A DNA stretch of 62,876 nucleotides, taken from a bacterium (lineage in GTDB: Bacteria > Krumholzibacteriota > Krumholzibacteriia > LZORAL124-64-63). Every line of letters starts with the position of its first letter. Positions within the stretch are counted from its first letter, which is position 1. Shown in pieces: positions 55,546 through 62,876 of this stretch. Below the pieces are notes generated by a model. That model was given only the letters and a program-made list of their open reading frames with translations, searched no databases and was not told the origin of the DNA. The translations under genes were made by a program, and so were the position numbers. Location: NCBI GenBank assembly GCA_016719645.1, contig JADJYS010000013.1, forward strand, positions 1 to 62,876, written 5' to 3'.

Positions 55546-57045
55546 TCAGGCCGCCGGCGGGCGCCCGCGCAGGCGGCTGTGGCGGTGGCCGTAGGCCAGG
55601 TAGATCACCAGGCCGATGGCCAGCCAGACGAGCAGCCGCCACCAGTTGGCCACCGGCAGCGAGAACATCAGCATCAGGCAGCAGGCGATCCCCAGCAGCG
55701 GCACGACCGGGACCCAGGGGCAGCGGAAGGGGCGCGCGGCCGCCGGCTCGATGCGGCGCATGACCGGCACCGCGGCGCAGACGATCACGAACGCGAACAG
55801 CGTCCCGATGTTGGTCATGTGCAGCAGGGAGTCGATGGGCAGGAACCCGGCGAGCAGCACGACGAAGCCGCCGACGGCCAGCGTGCTCTTCCAGGGCGTG
55901 CGGAAGCGCGGGTGCACGGCCCCGAAGAACCGCGGCGAGATGAGCCCGTCGCGGGCCATGGCCAGCATCACGCGCGGCGCGCTGAGCAGCATCACCAGCA
56001 GCACCGAGGTGATGCCGGCGACGCCGGCCGCGGCGATCAGGAAGCGCGCGTGGCCCAGGCCGCGCTGCGCGAAGGCCTGCGAGACGCCGGCGTTGGCGTC
56101 GATGGTGTCGTAGGGCACCATCCCGGTCAGCACGACCACCACCCCGACGTAGAGCACCGTGCAGACCAGCAGCGAGACGATGATCCCCAGCGGCACGTCG
56201 CGCTGCGGCCGGCGCGCTTCTTCCGCGTGCGTGGACACCGAGTCGAAGCCCAAAAACGCGAAGAAGATGATCGCCGCGCCGGCGAGCATGCCCACGGGCG
56301 TGCCCGCGGCCGAGGTCTGCCCGAACAAGGGCGTGCCGAAGAAGCCGACGCCCGTCCAGCCGTAGGGGGCGAAGTCGCGCGTCCAGTTGGCGGGGTCGAC
56401 GTAGAAGGCCCCGACGATGATCACGAAGAGCACCGCCGACACCTTGACCCCCACCATCGCGAGGTTGAAGCGGGCGCTCTCGCGGATGCCCTTGACCAGC
56501 ACCGCGGTGACGGCCGCGACGACCAGCACCGCCGGCAGGTTGACGTACGAGCCGGTCCGCACGAACTCCCCGGCGGCGCCGTCGTAGCGCAGCGCCGCGC
56601 CCGCCAGGGCCGCCGGCACCCGCCAGCCGAAGCCGGCGATCACCTCCTGGAAGTAGCTGGACCAGCCGTTGGCCACCGTGGCCGCGCCGACGGCGTACTC
56701 GAGGATCAGGTCCCAGCCGATGATCCAGGCGAACAGCTCGCCCAGGGTGGCGTAGGCGTAGGTGTAGGCGCTGCCGGCCACCGGCGCCAGCGAGGCGAAC
56801 TCGGCGTAGCAGAGGGCGGCGAAGACGCAGGTGATCCCGGCCACGACGTAGGAGAGCATCAGGGCCGGCCCGGCCACGTGGCGCGCCGCCTCGCCCGTGG
56901 CCACGAAGATGCCCGCCCCGATGACGGCCCCGATCCCCAGGCTGGTCAGCGTGGCGGGTCCCAGGCAGCGGCGCAGGCGGTTGTCGCCGGCCATGTCGTC
57001 GAGCAGGTCCTGCAGGGGCTTGCGGGCGAAGATCTGCCGGGGCAC
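55546..57045 (-). CDS. APC-superfamily cationic amino acid permease-like transporter
   Basis: This 499-residue protein starts at GTG 57045 with GGAAGGAG ahead. It has about 12-14 helices. The N-terminus PATLTSLGIGAVIGAGIFVATGEAARH and YAEFASLAPVAGSAYTYAYATLGELFAWIIGWDLILEY are typical of CAT-type (YfnA/YhdG-like) permeases. EEARRPQRDVPLGI is a conserved loop after helix 6. Likely cationic or neutral amino acid uptake; substrate not decided. It is distinct from the other permease at 52139-53656. It has no operon partner. Confidence 0.92.
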   Translation of the reverse strand: MPRQIFARKPLQDLLDDMAGDNRLRRCLGPATLTSLGIGAVIGAGIFVATGEAARHVAGPALMLSYVVAGITCVFAALCYAEFASLAPVAGSAYTYAYATLGELFAWIIGWDLILEYAVGAATVANGWSSYFQEVIAGFGWRVPAALAGAALRYDGAAGEFVRTGSYVNLPAVLVVAAVTAVLVKGIRESARFNLAMVGVKVSAVLFVIIVGAFYVDPANWTRDFAPYGWTGVGFFGTPLFGQTSAAGTPVGMLAGAAIIFFAFLGFDSVSTHAEEARRPQRDVPLGIIVSLLVCTVLYVGVVVVLTGMVPYDTIDANAGVSQAFAQRGLGHARFLIAAAGVAGITSVLLVMLLSAPRVMLAMARDGLISPRFFGAVHPRFRTPWKSTLAVGGFVVLLAGFLPIDSLLHMTNIGTLFAFVIVCAAVPVMRRIEPAAARPFRCPWVPVVPLLGIACCLMLMFSLPVANWWRLLVWLAIGLVIYLAYGHRHSRLRGRPPAA

Positions 57046-57139
57046 GGGGTCTCCTTCCCGGGTCTGCGGCGCGGCCCGGCGGGGCGGAGGCCGGCTAGGC
57101 GGCGCGCCCGCCGAGCGGGCCGGCATCCGCGCCTTCGGC

Positions 57140-57168
57140 TTGCCGGGCCGTGCGATTGCGCCTACTGT
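57140..57168 (+). promoter_or_regulatory. sigma70-like promoter for the DedA-GH13-PNGase group
   Basis: TTGCCG-N17-TACTGT, about 50 bases before the dedA-like start. Confidence 0.45.
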
Positions 57169-57219
57169 TCGTGATCGCCGCGGCGCCGCGGCCCTACCCG
57201 CACCCACGGAGACGCACGC

Positions 57220-57855
57220 ATGGGAATCACGGAATTCGTCGCCGAGCACGCCACCGCGTTCATCGACGCCACGGGCTACGCCAGCGTCTTCTGGCTGATG
57301 GTGCTGGAGAGCATGGTCTTCCCGATCCCGAGCGAGGCGGTCATGCCCTTCGCCGGCTTCCTGATCACCACCGGGCGCTTCTCGCTCTTCGGGGTCATCG
57401 TCGCCAGCACCCTGGGCAGCATCGTGGGCTCGCTGCTCTCCTACGCCATGGGCGCCTTCGGCGGCGAGCCCTTCTTCCGCCGCTTCGGCAAGTACTTCCT
57501 GCTGGACATGCACGAACTCGAGGCGACCCAGCGCTACTTCCGCAAGCACGGCCAGATCACGATCCTCACCTGCCGCTTCATCCCCGTGGTGCGGCACCTG
57601 ATCTCGATCCCGGCCGGGGTCGGCCGCATGCGCCTGCTGCCGTTCGTGATCTTCACGACGATCGGCGCCGGCCTCTGGAACACCGCCCTGGCCCTGGCCG
57701 GCGCGGCGCTCAAGCAGAACTGGGAAGCGGTCATGGAGCACAGCCACGCCATCGACGTGGCCGTGCTGATCATCCTGGCCGCGCTGGCGGCGGTGTTCTT
57801 CGTGCGGCACTGGCGGCGGTGGAAGCAGCGGCAGGCCGCCGAGGTGTTCCGATGA
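57220..57855 (+). CDS. DedA-family membrane protein
   Basis: This 211-residue protein has about five hydrophobic segments. The DedA signature is present: LESMVFPIPSEAVMPFAGFL (conserved Pro and Glu), then FRKHGQITILTCRFIPVVRHLISIPAGVGRM, with the conserved FxxRFxPxxR arginines. Family members flip polyprenyl phosphates or phospholipids and support envelope integrity. Its stop overlaps the start of the GH13 gene (ATGA). Confidence 0.93.
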   Translation: MGITEFVAEHATAFIDATGYASVFWLMVLESMVFPIPSEAVMPFAGFLITTGRFSLFGVIVASTLGSIVGSLLSYAMGAFGGEPFFRRFGKYFLLDMHELEATQRYFRKHGQITILTCRFIPVVRHLISIPAGVGRMRLLPFVIFTTIGAGLWNTALALAGAALKQNWEAVMEHSHAIDVAVLIILAALAAVFFVRHWRRWKQRQAAEVFR

Positions 57856-59372
57856 CGATCACGACCCCCGACTGGGTCCAGGACGCCGTGTTCTACCAGA
57901 TCTTCCCCGACCGCTTCGCCCGCAGCGGCCGCGCCGGCGCCGACGGGCTGCGCCTGGAGCCGTGGGACGCGCCGCCGACCTACCACGGGTTCAAGGGCGG
58001 CGACCTCTTCGGCGTCGCCGACCGCCTGGACTACCTGCAGGACCTGGGCGTCACGGCGCTCTACCTCAACCCGATCTTCGCCTCGGCGGCCAACCACCGC
58101 TACCACACCTACGACTACCACCACGTCGATCCCGTCCTGGGCGGCGACGCGGCCCTGCGCGAGCTGATCGACCGCGCCCACGCGCGCGGCATGCGCGTGG
58201 TGCCGGACGGGGTCTTCAACCACACGGGCCGCGGCTTCTGGCAGTTCCACCACACCCTGGAGAACGGCGCCGCCTCCCCGTACCTCGACTGGTTCCACTT
58301 CGACCCCGACCGCCTGCGCGACCGGCGGCAGATCGTGGCCTATCCCGACCCGGGCTCCGAGCAGGCGCTGGCCGGCGGCGCGGGCAGCCTGCGGGCGCTG
58401 GGCTACCAGGCGTGGTGGGACCTGCCCGCCCTGCCCAAGCTCGACACGCGCACGCCGGCGGTGCGGGAGTTCCTCTGGGACGTGGCGCGGCGCTGGATCG
58501 AGTTCGGCTGCGACGGCTGGCGGCTGGACGTGCCGCAGGAGATCGACGACGACGGGTTCTGGCGCGAGTTCCGCCGCCGCGTCAAGGACGCCGACCCCGA
58601 CGCCTACATCGTGGGCGAGATCTGGGACGAGGCCGGGCGCTGGCTGCGGGGCGACCAGTTCGACGCCGTGATGAACTACCCGGTCGCGCAGGCCTGCCTC
58701 GGCTTCTTCGGCGGCGACCGCCTCGACCTGGCCGAGACCCGCCGCGCCGGCGGCTACCGCGACCTGCAACCGCTGGACGCGGCCGGGTTCGCGGCGCGCA
58801 TCGACGCGGAGCTGGGCCGCTACGACCCCCGGGTCACGCAGTCCCAGTTCAACCTGCTGGGCAGCCACGACACGCCGCGCTTCGTCACCAGCGTCGGCGG
58901 CGACCGCGCCGCGCTGCGGCTGGCCACCCTGTTCCTGTTCGCCTACCCGGGGGCGCCGTGCATCTACTACGGGGACGAGATCGGCCTGGCGGGCGGCCAC
59001 GACCCCCACTGCCGCGGCGCCTTCCCCTGGGACGAGACGGCGTGGGACCACGAACTGCACGCCCACGTGCGGCGCTGCGCCGCCTTGCGTCGCGACCATC
59101 CGGCGCTGCGTCGGGGCACCTACCACCGGCTGTACGCGCAGGACGGCGTGTACGGGTTCGCGCGCCGCCTGGGCGACGAGACGCTGCTGGTCGTCCTGAA
59201 CGCCGCGACCGCCGCGCGCACGATCGACCTGCCGCTGCCGGCCGGCGTCCGGCCCGACGCCGTGCTGGCGGACGTGCTGGACGGGGGGGCGCCGACGGTC
59301 GCCGTCGCCGGCATCGTCCCGGGATTGAGGCTGGCGCCGCGCAGCGGCGTGGTGCTCAAGGTCGCGGGCTGA
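57852..59372 (+). CDS. GH13 alpha-glucosidase/neopullulanase-like enzyme
   Basis: This 506-residue protein has no signal peptide, so it is cytoplasmic. The barrel carries the GH13 regions: DGVFNHTG (region I), GWRLDVPQE with nucleophile Asp226, VGEIWDEA with acid/base Glu256, and LLGSHDTPR with Asp340. The start, WVQDAVFYQIFPDRF, and the domain length resemble the neopullulanase/cyclomaltodextrinase group without its N-terminal domain. Likely role: hydrolysing maltodextrins or cyclodextrins inside the cell. It overlaps the dedA-like stop by 4 bases. Confidence 0.93.
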   Translation: MTITTPDWVQDAVFYQIFPDRFARSGRAGADGLRLEPWDAPPTYHGFKGGDLFGVADRLDYLQDLGVTALYLNPIFASAANHRYHTYDYHHVDPVLGGDAALRELIDRAHARGMRVVPDGVFNHTGRGFWQFHHTLENGAASPYLDWFHFDPDRLRDRRQIVAYPDPGSEQALAGGAGSLRALGYQAWWDLPALPKLDTRTPAVREFLWDVARRWIEFGCDGWRLDVPQEIDDDGFWREFRRRVKDADPDAYIVGEIWDEAGRWLRGDQFDAVMNYPVAQACLGFFGGDRLDLAETRRAGGYRDLQPLDAAGFAARIDAELGRYDPRVTQSQFNLLGSHDTPRFVTSVGGDRAALRLATLFLFAYPGAPCIYYGDEIGLAGGHDPHCRGAFPWDETAWDHELHAHVRRCAALRRDHPALRRGTYHRLYAQDGVYGFARRLGDETLLVVLNAATAARTIDLPLPAGVRPDAVLADVLDGGAPTVAVAGIVPGLRLAPRSGVVLKVAG

Positions 59373-59406
59373 AGCCCGATCGTTCCTGCGTGAAGCGAGG
59401 GGAACC

Positions 59407-61128
59407 ATGACACACCGCGGATCGGTCCTGGTCGCGCTCGCGCTGACGCTGCTGCCCGTCCTGTCCGGCGCCGCGTCGGCGGATCTGCGCGTCGTCTACG
59501 GCATCCTCGTCAACGGGCAGGCGGCGCCCGAGGAGGGGCGCCCCGTCGTCGAGACGGCGGGCGGCGTCGTGCGCGTGAGCAACGAGCCGGCGGCGGGCTG
59601 GCGCGACGGCGCGCCGCGCGAGACGTCCTACCTCGACTACGGCACCGGCCGCACCTGGCAGACGGCGCTGCTGAAGGACGGCACGCGCTGCACGGTGGAG
59701 ACGGCCTTCGCCGCGCTGACGCCGCTGACGCCGACCGACGAGACGGCGACCATCCTGGGCCGCGCCTGCCGCAAGTCGACCTGCGAGATCCGGTCGAACC
59801 GGATCGAGGTCTGGCACACCGAAGGCGACGGCGAACGGGGCACGCCCACGACGAACCTCGTGGCGCCGCAGGGACTGGTGCTGCGGATCGTGCGCAACGG
59901 GAACTACGAGATCGTCGCGCAGTCGATCGAGCCGGCGACGGGCGAGCCGGTCCGGCTGCCGGCCGCGTGGGGCGACCTGGTCGACCTGCCCGCGTACCGC
60001 GCGCGGGTGGCCGGGAGCTGGGTCACCGCGGTGCCGGTCTTCGAGGGCGAGACCATCAACTTCGGCGCGGAGATCCCGCCGCCCGCCGCGGACGACCCCG
60101 CGGCCGCGCGCAGCCCCGTCACCCGCCACGCCGGCGGCACCGTGATCCTGCGCCGCGTGCGCCTGCCGCAGGACCTCGACGACGCGACGATCATCGCCGA
60201 GCTCGTGCAGTACAGCCGCGGCGACGCCTACGACCGCACGGGCTCGGTGTTCGTCGTGCCCGCCGCGCGCGACGGCGACCGCACGACCTTCCTGGACGCG
60301 CTGCGCCGCGGCGTCGAGGTCCTGCCGACCGTCGCCGGGCGGGACGGCCGGACCTACCAGGGCATCGTCGCCACCGGCGACTACCAGCCGCCGGTCGAGC
60401 TGCTGCGCTTCATCACGCCCTTCGGCGTGCGCCACTTCAACGACCAGGTCACGGTGCGCGGCATCGCCTGGGAGGACTCCGCCGTCTACCGCGCGGACGT
60501 GACCGAGCTGGCCCCGCTGCTGCGCGGCGACGCGTGGATCGGCGTCTTCATCGGCAACTACGACCAGGGCGGGCACGCCGTCAGCCTGACCCTGCGCTAC
60601 CACCCCAACCGGCGCGAGGCCGCTGACGGACCGGCGCCGGAGCGCTTCGCCCTGCCGCTGTTCAACACCTGCAACGTCCTGGAGATGGCGGGCCAGGAGT
60701 ACGGCCGCATCTTCGCCGCCGACTCGCTCACCGTCGACTTCGAGGTGCCCGACGGCGCCCGCGACTGCGTGCTGCGGTTCATCACCACCGGCCACGGCGG
60801 CTGGGAGAACGGCGACGAGTTCGTGCCGAAGGTGAACGAGATCCTCGTCGACGGGCGCACCGCGGCGCGCCTCGTCCCCTGGCGCAGCGACTGCGGCGCC
60901 TACCGCCGCCTCAACCCCGCCTCGGGCAACTTCTGGAACGGGATGAGCTCGTCCGACTTCAGCCGCTCGGGCTGGTGCCCGGGCGCGGCCGTCAGCGCGG
61001 TGCCGGTGCCGCTGCCGGGGCTGACGCCCGGCCGCCACACGGTGCGCGTCGCGATCCCGCTGGGCGAGCCCGAGGGCGACAGCTTCAGCGCCTGGAACGT
61101 GTCGGGGGTGCTGGTGGGCGAGCGGTAG
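59407..61128 (+). CDS. secreted peptide-N-glycosidase F-like protein
   Basis: This 573-residue protein has a signal peptide (about 1-25, ending GAASA). The first 200 residues form a separate domain of GLPGLI-like character (TSYLDYGTGRTWQTALL). The rest matches the two eight-stranded PNGase F domains: LRFITPFGVRHFND, FITTGHGGWENGDEFVPKVNEI, then DCGAYRRLNPASGNFWNG and DFSRSGWCPG. PNGase F releases N-linked glycans from asparagine in glycoproteins. It follows the GH13 gene after 34 bases. The enzyme assignment rests on the C-terminal motifs; activity is inferred. Confidence 0.8.
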   Translation: MTHRGSVLVALALTLLPVLSGAASADLRVVYGILVNGQAAPEEGRPVVETAGGVVRVSNEPAAGWRDGAPRETSYLDYGTGRTWQTALLKDGTRCTVETAFAALTPLTPTDETATILGRACRKSTCEIRSNRIEVWHTEGDGERGTPTTNLVAPQGLVLRIVRNGNYEIVAQSIEPATGEPVRLPAAWGDLVDLPAYRARVAGSWVTAVPVFEGETINFGAEIPPPAADDPAAARSPVTRHAGGTVILRRVRLPQDLDDATIIAELVQYSRGDAYDRTGSVFVVPAARDGDRTTFLDALRRGVEVLPTVAGRDGRTYQGIVATGDYQPPVELLRFITPFGVRHFNDQVTVRGIAWEDSAVYRADVTELAPLLRGDAWIGVFIGNYDQGGHAVSLTLRYHPNRREAADGPAPERFALPLFNTCNVLEMAGQEYGRIFAADSLTVDFEVPDGARDCVLRFITTGHGGWENGDEFVPKVNEILVDGRTAARLVPWRSDCGAYRRLNPASGNFWNGMSSSDFSRSGWCPGAAVSAVPVPLPGLTPGRHTVRVAIPLGEPEGDSFSAWNVSGVLVGER

Positions 61129-61153
61129 GCGGCGGGGCGGTGACCGCCGGGCA

Positions 61154-61183
61154 TTGACGCGGCGGGCGGTTTCGGCGTATGAT
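61154..61183 (+). promoter_or_regulatory. strong sigma70-like promoter for the last gene
   Basis: TTGACG-N18-TATGAT: each box is one base from consensus. Predicted start near 61190; the leader to ATG 61243 is about 50 bases. Confidence 0.75.
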
Positions 61184-61196
61184 CAGGCCATCATAT

Positions 61197-61211
61197 TGAT
61201 AATGCGTATCG
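61197..61211. promoter_or_regulatory. Fur-box-like operator at the transcription start
   Basis: TGATAATGCGTATCG matches the 7-1-7 Fur consensus at 11 of 14 informative positions, with GATA/TATC symmetry. It sits just downstream of the -10, where a repressor would block transcription. The match is imperfect in the right half. Confidence 0.4.
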
Positions 61212-61242
61212 CAGCACCATCACCGCAGCCGGGGAGGCGACC

Positions 61243-62876
61243 ATGTCGCACCGCTCCTTCGCGCGCCGTTTCTTCCGCGTGCCCGTCGTCGCCGTCGCGC
61301 TCGCCCTGATCGCAGCGGCATGCTCCCCGATGGCCGCCGGCGCGACCGGCAACGAGAACTGGTCGAGGGAATTCTACCGCCAGTACGATCTCGACGGAGG
61401 CGTCCTCGCATCGACGATGTTCGAAGGCCAGCTGATCGTGGGTGGCTATTTCACCTCCAACGGCAGTACGGCAGTCCACGGCGTCGCGCGCTGGAGCGGC
61501 ATGGGCTGGCGCCCTATGGGCGCCGGCATCCCCAGCGGCACCGTCAGATCCCTGGTCGTCTACCAGGGCGCCCTCTATGCGAACGGATGGCGCTGGGATG
61601 GCGAGGGTTGGACCAACACCCTGGTGGTCGACGGGCAGGTGGACTGCCTGGCGGTGCACGATGGCCTTCTCGTGGCCGGCGGCCTGTTCACGTCAACCCG
61701 CGGCGTGCCCGCGGACAACCTGCTCGCCTGGGACGGCGTCGATGTCGCCGAGCTCGGTGGAGGCTGCAACAACAGGGTCCAGGCCCTGGCCTCCGACGGC
61801 GCACGACTCTACGCAGGCGGGTCCTTCACGCAGGCGGGCGACGTCGCAGCTCCGCGCATCGCCTGCTGGGACGGGACCTCGTGGTCCGACCTCGCCGGGG
61901 GCATCAGCGGGGACCTGTTCTGGTGCTGTGTCGATTATCAAGAGTCGTACACCTACCGGGCGAGCGTCAATGCGCTCGCCGTCGCCGACGACGGCCTGTA
62001 CGTCGGTGGCCAGTTCCAGCTAGCCGGTGGGGACTCCATCTCAGCACTGGCCCGCTGGGACGGCGCGGCCTGGCACGAACCGGAAGGTCTGGCGCTCGGA
62101 GGCGTCGGAGTATGGTACTCTGGGAACGCCTACCAGTATTTTCCGCCCGATGTCTACGCCCTGGCGACCGACTCTTCCGGCGGGCTCATCGCGGGCGGCC
62201 GCTTCAAGGTGCAGGACCAGCATCATTACGGTCTTGTCCGACACGACATAGCTGGCTGGAGCGTGGTTGGCGGCGGCTTCGATCCCTACTGGACCGACTC
62301 CGCGCCCAGCATCCACACGCTGCTGCCTATGGAAGCCGGGCTGATCGTGGGTGGCTGGTTCCCGCAGATCGGCGACATCGACGCCGTCAACGCCGCGCGG
62401 TGGGATGGATCCGGCTGGTCGCCGCTCGTGAACGAACACGGGCTGGGCACCGACGGCTACGTCTTCACCAGCCTGGAGTATCAAGGCGACCTGGTCTTCG
62501 CCGGCGGCTTCGGGAACGCAGGCGGTTTGCCGGCCGGCTGCCTCGCCGCATTCCACGACGACCACTGGGAGAACATCGGCTTGCACGGGGTCGCAGGATC
62601 CTGGCCGCGGATCCGCGACATGGTGGAGTTCGAAGAGGACCTCGTGGTCGCCGGCATGTTCACCTCGGCGGACGGCGTGCCCGCCGTCAACGTGGCCCGC
62701 TGGGACGGCGTTGCCTGGGGTGCCATGGGCGCCGGCCTGCCCTGCACCGAAGTGGCGGCGCTCTGCGTGCACCAGGGCCGGCTCTACGCGGCCGGCGGGG
62801 ATCTGCTCTATCCCAGCCCTCCGCAGGACGGCGAAGCGACCCGTCTCAACCAGGGCTTCGTCTATCGCTGGGACGG
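61243..62876 (+). CDS. secreted beta-propeller-like repeat protein, truncated by the window end
   Basis: The open frame runs from ATG 61243 (GGGGAGG eleven bases before) to the window end, at least 544 residues with no stop. The N-terminus has a signal sequence with a lipobox-like ALIAAAC. The rest is built of about nine repeats of 45-60 residues with the pattern L(I/V)VGGxF, then ARWDG-xxW-xxLGxG (ARWSGMGWRPMGAG, VARWDGVAWGAMGAG). This resembles Kelch/galactose-oxidase-type propellers of secreted proteins in environmental bacteria. Codon use is less GC-rich than in its neighbours. A C-terminal export tail would lie outside the window. Confidence 0.8.
   Translation, partial: MSHRSFARRFFRVPVVAVALALIAAACSPMAAGATGNENWSREFYRQYDLDGGVLASTMFEGQLIVGGYFTSNGSTAVHGVARWSGMGWRPMGAGIPSGTVRSLVVYQGALYANGWRWDGEGWTNTLVVDGQVDCLAVHDGLLVAGGLFTSTRGVPADNLLAWDGVDVAELGGGCNNRVQALASDGARLYAGGSFTQAGDVAAPRIACWDGTSWSDLAGGISGDLFWCCVDYQESYTYRASVNALAVADDGLYVGGQFQLAGGDSISALARWDGAAWHEPEGLALGGVGVWYSGNAYQYFPPDVYALATDSSGGLIAGGRFKVQDQHHYGLVRHDIAGWSVVGGGFDPYWTDSAPSIHTLLPMEAGLIVGGWFPQIGDIDAVNAARWDGSGWSPLVNEHGLGTDGYVFTSLEYQGDLVFAGGFGNAGGLPAGCLAAFHDDHWENIGLHGVAGSWPRIRDMVEFEEDLVVAGMFTSADGVPAVNVARWDGVAWGAMGAGLPCTEVAALCVHQGRLYAAGGDLLYPSPPQDGEATRLNQGFVYRWD

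Overview
This window comes from a GC-rich (about 70% by eye), Gram-negative, flagellated bacterium. Several marks point to an uncultured lineage related to the FCB superphylum (Krumholzibacteriota- or Eisenbacteriota-like; inference, no marker gene was compared). They are FlgD/T9SS-type C-terminal tails on secreted proteins, a PorV-like outer-membrane protein, a carboxypeptidase-regulatory TonB-dependent receptor, a peptide-N-glycosidase F-like enzyme and a bacterial DNA topoisomerase VI. Promoters are mostly sigma70-like, with a recurrent TAGA/TAGT-type -10.

Layout. (1) 1-11.1 kb is an exopolysaccharide locus: a badly frame-disrupted ExeA-type ATPase with a SPOR-like C-terminus, divergent from a MurJ/MviN-type flippase. 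Then come a Wza-like export lipoprotein, a GumC/Wzz chain-length protein, an O-antigen ligase/polymerase-like protein, an MBOAT O-acyltransferase with an SGNH partner, and a convergent BY-kinase-like protein whose P-loop lysine is missing. (2) 11.4-21 kb: a small secreted PPC-like protein, then topoisomerase VI B, an M32 carboxypeptidase, topoisomerase VI A, an M48 lipoprotein peptidase, a NUDIX protein, a second small secreted protein, a methyltransferase and malate dehydrogenase. (3) 21.2-29.5 kb: a secreted M14 carboxypeptidase, a nested inverted-repeat element, CDGSH and YceI proteins, glutamate dehydrogenase, and an ECF sigma factor overlapping a membrane vWA protein that carries a TonB-plug-like segment. 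(4) 49.2 down to 29.6 kb: a 14-gene minus-strand block. It starts with five overlapping envelope genes (FlgD-tailed secreted protein, lipoprotein, TonB receptor, PorV-like protein, NHL-type lipoprotein). A deoxynucleoside-salvage triad (dNK, ADA, PNP), YugP-type peptidase, triosephosphate isomerase, M16 and M1 peptidases, OmpA lipoprotein and PepD follow. (5) 49.4-62.9 kb: an SGNH-type secreted protein, an AmpG-like MFS transporter, two APC permeases, motAB behind a sigma28-type promoter, a DedA/GH13/PNGase-F group, and a truncated secreted beta-propeller-like protein behind a strong promoter with a Fur-box-like site.

Together the genes suggest a peptide- and amino-acid-scavenging, glycan-handling cell: seven metallopeptidase families, glutamate dehydrogenase and two amino-acid permeases. 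At least nine genes are interrupted by apparent single-base frameshifts, mostly in G/C runs. This looks like residual assembly error, except at the left edge where interruptions are much denser. Frame-corrected spans are given for those genes.
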